NCBI GenBank assembly: GCA_030698765.1
Contig: JAUYMF010000174.1
Location: 1-36,153 of the forward strand
DNA from: Dehalococcoidales bacterium
GTDB lineage: Bacteria > Chloroflexota > Dehalococcoidia > Dehalococcoidales > UBA2162
Reading direction: 5' to 3'
DNA length: 36,153 nt
Translations under genes and position numbers: made by a program
The notes under the pieces: model-generated
The model's database searches: none
What the model was told of the DNA's origin: nothing
Seen by the model: the letters and a program-made list of their open reading frames with translations, nothing else
Part shown: piece by piece, positions 1-7,069 of the stretch
Numbering within the stretch: position 1 is the stretch's first letter
Layout of the letters: each line of letters begins with the position of its first letter

Positions 1-72
1 GACCAGGCTCAGGTCAAGCCCGTAATTAAACTGGGGGTCTCACAGGGCGAGCGACAGTTGAAGACTAAGTAA
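1..72 (+). CDS. C-terminal end of an unidentified protein (partial)
   Basis: The first 23 codons of the window are open and end with TAA at 70-72, giving a basic, polar tail (VKPVIKLGVSQGERQLKTK). The gene starts outside the window, so its family cannot be told. Its stop lies 20 bases before the next small gene, so the two may be co-transcribed. The reading frame is inferred only from lack of stops and its position ahead of a well-placed ribosome site. Confidence 0.4.
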   Translation, partial: DQAQVKPVIKLGVSQGERQLKTK

Positions 73-92
73 TAGGGGAGGGAGATAATCAA

Positions 93-218
93 ATGAGTGT
101 TCATGAAAAATCGATCCAATATTCCGACAAAGTTAAAATAAAGCAGTGGTACTGGTATCCGCTGATTTTAGGCTCAGTGATGGTCGTTAGTGGCATTATC
201 GGTCTAATCGTATTATAG
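93..218 (+). CDS. 41-aa single-pass membrane protein, unknown function
   Basis: This short gene has a good ribosome site (GGGGAGGGAG) about 8 bases before its ATG. The product has a polar, charged N-terminus of about 18 residues, an aromatic belt (QWYWYP) and one hydrophobic segment at about residues 24-41 that runs to the C-terminus. It therefore looks like a small tail-anchored inner-membrane protein. It sits just ahead of another tiny membrane protein gene (254-415), as in stress-induced envelope gene sets. I do not recognise a named family. Confidence 0.55.
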   Translation: MSVHEKSIQYSDKVKIKQWYWYPLILGSVMVVSGIIGLIVL

Positions 219-253
219 AAAGCGGGATGCCAATAAATAAATAGGAGGTCAAT

Positions 254-415
254 ATGCTCAATTTGCTCGTTCTCATTGCTATTATCCTGTTGATTTTGTG
301 GCTGCTTGGTTTTTTTCTCCACTTCATTACGGGGCCGCTCCTCTATATCTTACTCATTGTTGGCATTATCTTCTTGATTATCTGGCTGGTGCCGCGAGTA
401 AGATCTAGGCGTTAG
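254..415 (+). CDS. Lmo0937/DUF5670-like small membrane protein
   Basis: A 53-aa protein with ATG at 254 and ribosome site AGGAGG 6 bases upstream. It consists of two hydrophobic segments (about residues 3-23 and 27-46) separated by a short GP-containing turn, and ends in a basic tail (PRVRSRR). The start MLNLL followed by leucine/isoleucine-rich helices and a terminal arginine cluster resembles the Lmo0937/DUF5670 family of very small, widespread bacterial membrane proteins of unknown role. The family match is from memory of its pattern. It probably shares a transcript with its neighbours. Confidence 0.65.
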   Translation: MLNLLVLIAIILLILWLLGFFLHFITGPLLYILLIVGIIFLIIWLVPRVRSRR

Positions 416-502
416 CCCATACCTCAATATAACGAGATTAGAGTCCAAAGTGTTGGAGCAGAACCAATACCAATAATAGAAACTAAAAGGAGGGTTGGAA
501 AC

Positions 503-649
503 ATGCAACGAAAGGTAAGAGGTGACAAAAGGGTTGGTAAAATAGAAGAAGATCTGGGTCTATCCACCGGTGCCATCAGGAACAAGGATGGAAGGGATAC
601 CCGGTCTGACAAGAAACTGGGGACCATAAGAAAAGAGCAAGGCAAGTAG
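503..649 (+). CDS. 48-aa basic hypothetical protein
   Basis: Forty-eight codons follow a strong ribosome site (AAAAGGAGGG, ending 8 bases before ATG). The product is highly charged (many Lys, Arg and Asp), has no hydrophobic segment and no cysteine, and contains the short stretch EEDLGLSTGAIRNKDGRD. It should be a soluble cytoplasmic peptide. I cannot assign a family. The main support is the strong ribosome site and its place in a same-strand row of small genes. Confidence 0.5.
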   Translation: MQRKVRGDKRVGKIEEDLGLSTGAIRNKDGRDTRSDKKLGTIRKEQGK

Positions 650-753
650 AAGGTGAGATGTCCCCGGCCTTTCATCTTCAAACGGCTCGGCGGCTAAGTC
701 CACTGGCGGTCATGTCAGCCAGCCGCCAAAAAAGGATTTAAAAGGAGGAAGCA

Positions 754-1353
754 ATGGGTAGCAAATCGGCAAGGTTCGTACCAAGCGTCAGGTTAGCGCA
801 GTACGATGTCGTCAATAAACAGGGCGACGACATGGGTCAGGTGCAGACTTTCGTGGTGGATATGCGCGAAGGTCTGATCGCATTCGCATTGGTCGCCTTT
901 GGTGGCATGTTGGGCATCGGCGACAAGTGGTTTGCCATACCCTGGGCCGCTTTAAAGTGGCACCCGGAGACAATGAAGTTCGTGCTGGATATGCCGGAAA
1001 AAGTCCTCAAGAACGCTCCGGGTATGGACAAGAATAAGTGGCTGGAAGAGATTGACAGGTGGCAGGAAGAGACAGACCTTCAGTTGCTTGACCATTATTA
1101 CACCAGCCATGGTTTCCAGTCTTACGCGGGAATAGTGCAAAGAAGGATAACCAATATAGGCAGCCGCAAGCCTGATGCCAAGTTTGAGATTGACAAGGAC
1201 GTGGCGGGGGAATTCAGATTTAAGATGGTTGCTACCAACGGACGGACCATCGCGGTGTCTGAGGGTTATACCACCAAAGATAATGCGCTGAATGGCATTG
1301 AATCCGTAAGGCAGAACGCGGCTGCGGCTGTGATAGAAGACAAGACAGTTTAG
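754..1353 (+). CDS. PRC-barrel protein with C-terminal DUF1508/YegP-like domain
   Basis: A 199-aa cytoplasmic protein; ATG at 754 follows AAAAGGAGG. Residues about 8-90 look like a PRC-barrel: short beta strands, a GDDMGQVQTFVVD turn and the FAIPWAALK stretch typical of these small beta-barrels. A charged linker follows (about 91-125). Residues about 143-195 (KFEIDKDVAGEFRFKMVATNG, then GYTTKDNALNGIESVR) match the DUF1508/YegP fold, a small module found in stress-linked proteins. The combination suggests a stress-response protein, but no catalytic residues are visible and function is unknown. It is followed by a 12-bp perfect inverted repeat at 1394-1433. Confidence 0.75.
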   Translation: MGSKSARFVPSVRLAQYDVVNKQGDDMGQVQTFVVDMREGLIAFALVAFGGMLGIGDKWFAIPWAALKWHPETMKFVLDMPEKVLKNAPGMDKNKWLEEIDRWQEETDLQLLDHYYTSHGFQSYAGIVQRRITNIGSRKPDAKFEIDKDVAGEFRFKMVATNGRTIAVSEGYTTKDNALNGIESVRQNAAAAVIEDKTV

Positions 1354-1393
1354 CCTTGATAAGTCAAACAGCTTGACCAAAGAATTGAAATAT

Positions 1394-1433
1394 CCTGGTG
1401 AGTCGCCGGTGATGTTTTAGCCGACTCACCAGG
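1394..1433. repeat. 12-bp perfect inverted repeat downstream of the PRC-barrel gene
   Basis: CCTGGTGAGTCG at 1394-1405 pairs exactly with CGACTCACCAGG at 1422-1433, with a 16-base loop. It begins 40 bases after the stop codon at 1353. A transcript would form a strong hairpin, so it may act as a terminator or 3'-end stabiliser, but there is no run of T after the stem as a standard intrinsic terminator needs. Confidence 0.6.
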
Positions 1434-1550
1434 TAGGCCTCATACCGGCGCGCAACGCTGAGGGGAAGAGCATTGGCACAGGATGGGCCGGGGGCGGCGG
1501 TTAAATTTAATGGCCGACGTACTATGAATATTAACAAGTAGGAAGTCGAA

Positions 1551-1727
1551 ATGGCAGTTGAGAAAGTTGGCGAGAACTATAAATGTAATATTTGTGGTAA
1601 TCAAGTTATCGTGACTAAGGCAGGCGGTGGGGTTCTCGTATGCTGTGGGGAGGACATGTTGAGAATAGATGAACACTATCAATCAAAGATAGCCTTGCCC
1701 GAAAACATGCCTGATTCTGGTGTGTAA
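1551..1727 (+). CDS. Desulforedoxin-like iron-binding protein
   Basis: A 58-aa protein starting at ATG 1551. The N-terminal 35 residues carry the desulforedoxin pattern: [10 protein letters not shown], then about 15 residues, then a paired Cys (VCCGEDM). Those four cysteines would bind one iron in a rubredoxin-like Fe(Cys)4 centre. In the family this module stands alone as desulforedoxin or at the N-terminus of desulfoferrodoxin (superoxide reductase). Here the catalytic superoxide-reductase domain with its His ligands is absent, so this is the short electron-transfer form. It fits a redox-stress role in an anaerobe. The ribosome site is modest (AGGAAG). Confidence 0.75.
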   Translation: MAVEKVGENYKCNICGNQVIVTKAGGGVLVCCGEDMLRIDEHYQSKIALPENMPDSGV

Positions 1728-1777
1728 GCGGCCCCACTATATCATAATGTTACTGTATTTTGACCAGGGAGGTGACA

Positions 1778-2047
1778 ATGGGTATTGAATGGTTCCGTGA
1801 CTTGAGTATAGCCATCCTGGGATTTGTAACCACGGCTGTACTCATCTTTATCACGGTTTTAATCTACCATCTGTATCGCAAGGCAAATTCTGCACTCCTG
1901 CTGGCTAAGTCGGCGTCGAAAATCGCCTATGATACCGTTGCCCTGGTGCAAGCGGGTATCAAGCCACTGCTTCCGATACTGACATTGATTCAAGGTATCC
2001 GCGGTGGATACAAGGGCATCAGTAAAATATTCAAAAAAGGAAAGTAA
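1778..2047 (+). CDS. Small single-pass membrane protein, DUF948-like context
   Basis: I place the start at ATG 1778 because GGGAGGTGAC lies 5-12 bases upstream; an in-frame TTG at 1760 lies before this site. The 89-aa product has one transmembrane helix near residues 8-30 (IAILGFVTTAVLIFITVLIY), a cytoplasmic helical region and a basic end (KISKIFKKGK). The topology resembles DUF948-type proteins that often sit beside YtxH genes, and the YtxH gene indeed follows 15 bases downstream. Family assignment is by context and shape only. Confidence 0.6.
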   Translation: MGIEWFRDLSIAILGFVTTAVLIFITVLIYHLYRKANSALLLAKSASKIAYDTVALVQAGIKPLLPILTLIQGIRGGYKGISKIFKKGK

Positions 2048-2062
2048 TGAAGGAGAAGTGAA

Positions 2063-2374
2063 ATGGGAAGTAAAACATTGGCAGGTTTTGGTATCGGCTT
2101 ACTTGCCGGAGCAGTCATTGGTGGAGTTATGGCTTTGCTCTATGCGCCGCAGTCGGGCAAGAAGACCAAAAAGATCATTAAGGACAAGGTCACTGAATTC
2201 GTGGACGAAGTCGTGGACGCAGTCAAAGAAGAGACCGGTGAAGTTATAGACAAGATCACTAAAGTCGTGGACGCAGTCAAAGAAGAGACCGCCGATGTTG
2301 TCGATACGGTTGAGGAAGCAGTATCCGACGCAGGACGGAAGAGCAAGGCGGCGGTCAAGGCACTCAAGAGCTAG
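2063..2374 (+). CDS. YtxH domain-containing protein
   Basis: A 103-aa protein with a glycine-rich hydrophobic N-terminus (GFGIGLLAGAVIGGVMALLY) followed by APQSGKKTKK. That is the YtxH signature: one membrane helix, then APxSGxxxR/K. The remainder is a charged amphipathic helix, likely coiled coil, built partly from an 18-residue tandem repeat (VVDAVKEET...) encoded by a 30-bp direct repeat. YtxH proteins are general-stress membrane proteins of unknown mechanism. The ribosome site GGAGAAG precedes ATG 2063. The gene probably forms a pair with the one upstream. Confidence 0.8.
   Translation: MGSKTLAGFGIGLLAGAVIGGVMALLYAPQSGKKTKKIIKDKVTEFVDEVVDAVKEETGEVIDKITKVVDAVKEETADVVDTVEEAVSDAGRKSKAAVKALKS
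2208..2291 (+). repeat. Two-copy 30-bp direct repeat inside the YtxH gene
   Basis: The same 30 bases occur at 2208-2237 and 2262-2291, 54 bases (18 codons) apart and in frame. They encode a repeated helical segment with the core VVDAVKEET. The spacing preserves the frame, so the repeat lengthens the predicted coiled coil by one 18-residue unit. Confidence 0.85.
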
Positions 2375-2387
2375 ATAAACCGTATCT

Positions 2388-2531
2388 ATGGCAAACACCA
2401 TTGGCTCTAGTTTGAATAATGTGGTGCCCCGTGCAGCGGGGCAGGAATTGGTAGACGAATTGCAGCGCAAAGGTCTACCTATCGTCGTTGCCAGGGACTA
2501 TACTGTCTCACTGCCAGGTGAACTGCAGTAG
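2388..2531 (+). CDS. Possible 47-aa hypothetical protein
   Basis: An open frame of 47 codons (MANTIGSSLNN... ending SLPGELQ) fills the gap between the YtxH and transporter genes. It has a plausible mixed composition and no membrane segment. No convincing ribosome site precedes ATG 2388, and no family is recognised, so it may be non-coding. It ends 9 bases before the transporter start. Confidence 0.3.
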   Translation: MANTIGSSLNNVVPRAAGQELVDELQRKGLPIVVARDYTVSLPGELQ

Positions 2532-2540
2532 TGGCCAGAT

Positions 2541-3635
2541 ATGAATTCAGTCGGCGAGCTAATAAAAAGGCACTGGCAGCTCATAGTTTTTATACTGGGG
2601 CTGGTCTTCCTTTTCTGGTTAATCTGGGTGTTACGAATCGTCCTTCTACCTTTTATTGTTGGCCTCATTCTCGCCTCCCTGATGTTGCCGACTATCCGGT
2701 GGGTTGAGAAACGCCTCCCTGGCGCAGGTAAGAAGCCAAAGCTAAAACAGCTGAAACGGATTTCCATCATAGTGATAGTATATCTTCTGTCTCTGGCTAT
2801 CATCGGACTGTTAATATTCTATACCGTTACCCTCGTAGGTAAAGCCATCAGTACCCTAGCGCAGGATGCTTCCCAGATCCTCCCGAATGGACTGGATATA
2901 ATAAAACAATGGCTAAAATCTATCCCATTGCTATCTAATCCATGGGTTCAGGAGAATATCGACGTCTATATGACGAAAGCCGGAGAAGCACTGCCTGGTG
3001 TACTAAATGACTTTTTAACCAGTAGTGTGAAGAATATCCAGACTTCCGCAGGCATGATTTTAGGGTTTGTTGTCATGCCAATTTTCATTTTCTTCATTCT
3101 AAAAGACTGGGATAGCCTGCGCGACACGTTTTATAAGGTACTACCAGTATGGACTCGTAAACACATTAAGGGCATTTTATCTATTCTGCAACGTGTGGTA
3201 GTGCGCTATATTCGCGGGCAACTAGTGTTGGCGCTGGCTGTTGGGCTTTGTGCAGGGTTATTGTTGTTTATTTTGAAAATTGAGTTTGCTCTACCGCTGG
3301 CCGTCTTTGCGGGACTTACGGAAATGGTACCTATGATTGGTCCCTGGCTGGGTGGTGGACTGGCAGTCATTGTTACACTGGCAACGGCTCCGGAAAAGTT
3401 GATCTGGGTAGGACTGGGCTATTTACTCATTCAACTGCTTGAAAACAACCTGCTGGTACCGAAAATACAGGGTTCGCAAATGGAGATTCATCCGGCATTT
3501 ATAATAGTGCTGAGTGTTATCGGGGCGTACTTTGCCGGAATCATCGGGTTTATTATCGCCCCGCCGATTACCATGTTCATCCTGGGTCTATTTAAGTACT
3601 TTCGTGATAGCATACGGAATAGTGGCATTAGCTAG
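2541..3635 (+). CDS. AI-2E family transporter (PerM/UPF0118)
   Basis: A 364-aa polytopic inner-membrane protein, a normal size for the AI-2E/PerM exporter family. Two N-terminal helices (about 14-52), a basic loop with KKPKLKQLKR, another helix (about 75-100), a long soluble region, then a C-terminal bundle. The family features are visible: VVMPIFIFFILKDW near the middle, RYIRGQLVLALAVG, and the conserved EMVPMIGPWLGG region followed by the C-terminal LLENNLLVPKIQG motif. Members export small molecules or function in sodium/proton exchange; the substrate here cannot be told. The start lacks a strong ribosome site. Confidence 0.85.
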   Translation: MNSVGELIKRHWQLIVFILGLVFLFWLIWVLRIVLLPFIVGLILASLMLPTIRWVEKRLPGAGKKPKLKQLKRISIIVIVYLLSLAIIGLLIFYTVTLVGKAISTLAQDASQILPNGLDIIKQWLKSIPLLSNPWVQENIDVYMTKAGEALPGVLNDFLTSSVKNIQTSAGMILGFVVMPIFIFFILKDWDSLRDTFYKVLPVWTRKHIKGILSILQRVVVRYIRGQLVLALAVGLCAGLLLFILKIEFALPLAVFAGLTEMVPMIGPWLGGGLAVIVTLATAPEKLIWVGLGYLLIQLLENNLLVPKIQGSQMEIHPAFIIVLSVIGAYFAGIIGFIIAPPITMFILGLFKYFRDSIRNSGIS

Positions 3636-3729
3636 ATTGGATTGGCTACCAGGCTGCTGAAGAATATTCCTGCGTGACTTCACAGACACGGATTAATATG
3701 ACTGACCGGAGAATAATGAGATAGGGTGG

Positions 3730-4350
3730 ATGGTTAATCAAATAAAGCGCTTGAAAGCCAGGTTACAGAGGGCAAAAGACCGTCTTTTCAAAATACCCGC
3801 GGTACAGTTGATAGCTCGTACCGTAGAAGGAGCAGGTAATCATGATGCTACGCATAGAGCCGCCGGTGTAGCCTATTATGCCTTCCTGTCCATATTCCCA
3901 CTACTGCTGGGACTCATCGCTCTTTTTGGCTTTTTATTGCCTTCAGTAGATCTGCAGGACACACTGTTGAACTTTGTCGGCAAAAATATTCCCGGCGCCA
4001 CCAACATCCTGAAGCAAAATATTGCCGGTATTATCGAGTCACGGGGCACCATGGGTGTATTGAGCATAGTAATCTTCATCTGGGGCGCTAGTGCAATGTT
4101 CGGTGCGATAAGCCTGGCGATTAATCGTGCCTGGGATATTCACCGGTACCGCCGCTCTTTCTTCATTAGAAAAGGCAGCGAACTGGGCATGGTATTTGGT
4201 ATTGGTATTCTCTTTCTTCTCTCCCTGGGAGCCAGTGCCATCATTTCAATTTTACGCGGAGTATTAAACCTGCCCGTAGCAAACCTGATAATAGTAAACG
4301 TGGGCAGCAGGCTGTTCGGAGTGGCTGGTCGCAGGTGGGAATCACGGTAG
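3730..4350 (+). CDS. YihY/BrkB family membrane protein, C-terminally truncated
   Basis: A 206-aa remnant of a YihY-type integral membrane protein (once misnamed ribonuclease BN). The family core is clear: HRAAGVAYYAFLSIFPLLLG, then NILKQNIAGIIESRG and the WGASAMFGAISLAINRAWDI block. The usual length is about 280-300 aa. Homology stops near GSRLFG (about residue 198), and the frame ends after a short unrelated tail (VAGRRWESR). The DNA after that point reads, in another frame, like the end of an M4 peptidase, so the last helices were probably lost in a deletion. Probably non-functional. Confidence 0.75.
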   Translation: MVNQIKRLKARLQRAKDRLFKIPAVQLIARTVEGAGNHDATHRAAGVAYYAFLSIFPLLLGLIALFGFLLPSVDLQDTLLNFVGKNIPGATNILKQNIAGIIESRGTMGVLSIVIFIWGASAMFGAISLAINRAWDIHRYRRSFFIRKGSELGMVFGIGILFLLSLGASAIISILRGVLNLPVANLIIVNVGSRLFGVAGRRWESR

Positions 4351-4388
4351 CGGAGTCGAAGGGTGGAGCAGGCAAGGGTAAAAAATAA
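4302..4388 (+). pseudogene. Remnant of an M4 metallopeptidase C-terminus
   Basis: Read in the frame starting at 4302, which differs from the YihY frame, the DNA encodes QQAVRSGWSQVGITV followed by a Gly/Lys tail and TAA at 4386-4388. The A-V-R-x-x-W-x-x-V-G-I pattern is how thermolysin/protealysin-type (M4) peptidases end. Its stop overlaps the start of the emfourin gene (TAATG), the arrangement expected when the protease and its inhibitor are translated together. The rest of the peptidase, including its HExxH site, is missing. Confidence 0.6.
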
Positions 4389-4717
4389 TGCAGGTTTCCC
4401 TTGAGCGTACCGGCGGATTCTCAGGTATGCGTGTCTCGACCGTGGTCGATACGGACTCGTTGTCCCCGGAAGAAGGCATGAAACTCAGGGACCTGGTGCG
4501 GTCAGCTAATCTGGCCGCGACGGAGTCCGGGGTGAGACCTTCACCAGGACGTCCCGACCAGTATAGTTACAGACTAACCGTCACTGAAGGGGTCCAGACA
4601 CAAACTATTAGTGTCCAGGAACCAGACGTTCCCCCAGAATTGCGGTCGCTTTTGGATTGGCTGGTGGCAAGGGCAAGGAAAACGCAAAGACCCGATTCCT
4701 CGGCCACGCGGGACTAA
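4388..4717 (+). CDS. Emfourin-like M4 peptidase inhibitor
   Basis: A 109-aa cytoplasmic protein. It shows the emfourin pattern: an opening beta strand with ERTGGFSGM, then VDTDSLSPEEGMKLRDLV, a central PDQYSYRLTV strand pair, and a closing PPELRSLLDWLVA helix. Emfourins bind and inhibit protealysin-like M4 peptidases and are normally encoded directly after the peptidase gene. Here the start ATG overlaps the stop of a 29-codon M4 remnant, so the partner is lost at this site and the gene appears orphaned. Expression may have relied on translation coupling with the missing gene. Confidence 0.75.
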   Translation: MQVSLERTGGFSGMRVSTVVDTDSLSPEEGMKLRDLVRSANLAATESGVRPSPGRPDQYSYRLTVTEGVQTQTISVQEPDVPPELRSLLDWLVARARKTQRPDSSATRD

Positions 4718-4782
4718 CAGTATCTTTTTTTTTCGGGTTCGGACGGTTGCGACATAGTATCAGTTGCATCTGAGCCCGCCAA

Positions 4783-5438
4783 CTATCGGGTGGAACCGCC
4801 GGGGATTTTCTCAATTGACGGAGCAGTAGGTACTGGCGGGTGAGGTGCGTTCGCACTCAGTATTGCCGAAATCAGTTGCTTCAATCGAGCGCTTTTTGTC
4901 CCCTCTGTGTCCTGAATCTCCTGCGCAATTGCTCTGGTTTCGCTGGAAGCCGTGAGGTAGGTCCCGGTGCAATAACCAGGCTTCGAGGCGACGAATAGAA
5001 TGGGGAAACCTGTTCCTAACTTATAGCCCCCGTAATATCCCAGTGTAATGGTGAATCGGTCGGCTTCATTCGGTTGGAAGCTGTGAGAAATCTTAATTGA
5101 ATCCGAGTAAGTCTCGCGCTTATATATCTCGAGCGTAACCGAGTAGTTCGCCGAAGGCGGCAGGTAGAATAAAGTGCTACGACCTGTGGGGATTAACCTT
5201 CAGACCCTGGTCATGGAGAAATCTGCCCGTGTTAACACGGCAGTCTGGTCTCCCGTATTACGCACTGTTATATCAAGGATAGGGTATCGCCCGGGCGCAT
5301 CATCAATAAATGCGTCTACTATCTCCAACCGGGGCCCCGGCGGTGGGGGTGGGCTGAACTAGCCACCACCATCTTAATCAAGGTTAGTAGTTGGCAACTA
5401 GAATATTCGGAGAGATAGACACTGACGTCAGGTTTCAT
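4783..5438 (-). pseudogene. Degenerate gene with in-frame TGA, CARDB-like N-terminal segment
   Basis: On the minus strand, the frame from 5358 down to the TAG at 4785-4783 is open except for one TGA at 5202-5200. Before the TGA it encodes a proline run and PRLEIVDAFIDDAPGRYPI plus VRNTGDQTAVLTRADF, resembling a CARDB/beta-sandwich domain. After it come about 138 residues rich in beta-strand patterns (YSVTLEIYKRETYSDSIKI, FTITLGYYGGYKLGTGF). No start codon lies in this frame. An ATG at 5438 opens a different frame that meets it at a C-rich tract near 5340-5355, suggesting an extra frameshift. It lies 30 bases below the 388-aa gene and was probably its operon partner. Confidence 0.55.
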
Positions 5439-5467
5439 GATTGTGTCATGTGTGTCACGTTCCTCCT

Positions 5468-6634
5468 TTACACTCTTCTCAGCTTTAGATACACGTCATA
5501 GATACCATCACTGTCTCCTCCATCAAAATGGAGCGGATCGAATATGATCGGATTTACAGCACTCGTTCTTGCATCCGCGTCTGCTTCGGTGAGGGACAGA
5601 GCAATAGTGTCGTTGATTTGATCATCGGCACCTATCAGGTCAATCAAGTAAGTTACTCCAATGCCCACCACAGCAACACCGGCTACGAGCCATCCAGCTA
5701 AACCTCCGGCTCCTGCCGCAGTAGTCGCAGCAGTAGTTAGAGCTGCTCTCACTGCATCAGTCGTTTCGCTAACGTCACCTAAATCATTCTCAAAGCATGA
5801 GGCAGTTATCAGGACTGAAGAGTCAATGGCACGCGGCCCTGCAAATCCAAAGAGGCGCAGATTTTCATCTCCGCTCTGCGGCCGTGTGTCGCCGTCATCC
5901 ACATCTTCATAAACGGGGGTGTGAGACGCCAGTGCTGGCGTACCAGCCTCTGCCATTTCTTCGGTAATGACCCCGAAAACAACGTAGGGTTCGTCACTGA
6001 TGTTCCCGAAAATTCCCAGATCCTCGGGGTTGCTTTCATCCACGCAGTACAGTTTGGTAAACGTGACTTCGTACTGGTTGGGTGGTGCAGTCGGGGTGGG
6101 ATCAGGTTGTGATGGAGGAGTTCCTTGACAACAACAGCAGCAGCAATCATGTGTTTCCTTGACAGGCAGTCTACCGGTAGTAGCCACTGCTGCGGCAATG
6201 GACCTTACGCTTGTATTTCTAAGCGCTCTTGCTCTTTGTACGATACCGACTATCTCAGGGATGTCAATCCCTTGCGTTATCCCAATATCCAGATACTTAG
6301 GTGAGAATGCTCGCCTCTTTATCGCCCTCGGTATTCCCCGATGTTTTTCGGCTGCTACTTCAAGCACCTTCCTTGCTTCCGGAATCTTATCCAGGGACCG
6401 AGCAAGGCGTTCATCCATGGCATTTTTGGAGTCCTCCGGTAACTGAGTCAGGTAGCGCTCGATGAGGTGCATCATGGCGGGGACGAACTCGTATCCCTCC
6501 CCCCTGACTTCGTATTTTCTCAGTCTATCTTCAAGCGACTTGTGCTGTCTCTTATTTCCATGCGTTCTGTCACATTTCTTTACCATTTTCCTTGAATAAA
6601 GGGATCTTTTCCTTTTCTGCTCTTCTGTAGCCAT
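5468..6634 (-). CDS. Unknown 388-aa protein with six consecutive cysteines
   Basis: The start is placed at 6634 because AAAGGAG lies 6 bases before that ATG; the frame is open further up without a better site. Residues 1-110 are very basic and helical. Residues 164-169 are six cysteines in a row, followed by a Pro/Thr linker (171-186). Residues about 187-285 look like a beta-sandwich (YEVTFTKLYCVDESNPEDLG, DEPYVVFG). Residues about 297-335 form an Ala/Gly-rich hydrophobic stretch (GGLAGWLVAGVAVVGIGVTY) that could cross a membrane. The C-terminus is acidic, then LKLRRV. No signal peptide. I do not recognise a family. The degenerate gene 4783-5438 follows. Confidence 0.7.
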   Translation of the reverse strand: MATEEQKRKRSLYSRKMVKKCDRTHGNKRQHKSLEDRLRKYEVRGEGYEFVPAMMHLIERYLTQLPEDSKNAMDERLARSLDKIPEARKVLEVAAEKHRGIPRAIKRRAFSPKYLDIGITQGIDIPEIVGIVQRARALRNTSVRSIAAAVATTGRLPVKETHDCCCCCCQGTPPSQPDPTPTAPPNQYEVTFTKLYCVDESNPEDLGIFGNISDEPYVVFGVITEEMAEAGTPALASHTPVYEDVDDGDTRPQSGDENLRLFGFAGPRAIDSSVLITASCFENDLGDVSETTDAVRAALTTAATTAAGAGGLAGWLVAGVAVVGIGVTYLIDLIGADDQINDTIALSLTEADADARTSAVNPIIFDPLHFDGGDSDGIYDVYLKLRRV

Positions 6635-7012
6635 GATTGTTTGCTCCTTTTGATGATTGATTAATTGGGTCACGTTTCCCTGGATAAGCTTCCTCACCAG
6701 CCATAGAAGAATCCTACCTTCCCGCTACATCTTGAATCATCTAATAAATACCTCCTTTTCATCTGCCAGACACACTGTAGCCTCACAGGGCAATAGCAGT
6801 TGTGAAGAAGAATATGACCCGAATCGGAATACATTCCCCCTTTTAATCGTACTATCATAGCCAGTCTTTTGAAATAGCTAAAAGGCCATAGAAAGAGTGG
6901 ATATAGTATCAATTTAAGGGCATAATAAGGTCAGTATCGTAAGTAAAGTGAGAATCGTATTATTAAACAAGGTAACAGGCATTTAGCGGGGAATTAATGT
7001 TTCTCTGTCCCT
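6635..7012. other. Intergenic region upstream of the hexacysteine gene
   Basis: This AT-rich stretch contains no long coding frame and presumably holds the promoter and leader of the minus-strand gene that begins at 6634. On the minus strand, a strong ribosome site (GGAGG at 6755-6751) sits 10 bases before an ATG at 6740 that opens an 8-codon frame ending at 6714; this could be a leader peptide. I could not pick a convincing -35/-10 pair or any known riboswitch. Confidence 0.4.
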
Positions 7013-7047
7013 AAAAAACGGAGAGGCCGCGTTCGCGGCCTCTCCGT
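7013..7047 (-). terminator. Intrinsic terminator of the subtilisin gene
   Basis: ACGGAGAGGCCGCG at 7018-7031 is perfectly complementary to CGCGGCCTCTCCGT at 7034-7047, giving a very GC-rich stem. On the minus strand the stem is followed at once by a run of T (the A-run 7013-7018 on the plus strand). It lies 22 bases past the protease stop codon, as expected for a rho-independent terminator. Confidence 0.9.
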
Positions 7048-7069
7048 CACATATCCTATCTGCGACGAC

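Noticed and set aside
5200-5202. TGA read as selenocysteine
   Set aside because: No SECIS-like hairpin was noticed directly after the TGA, and the gene has a further apparent frameshift and no start, so decay is simpler.
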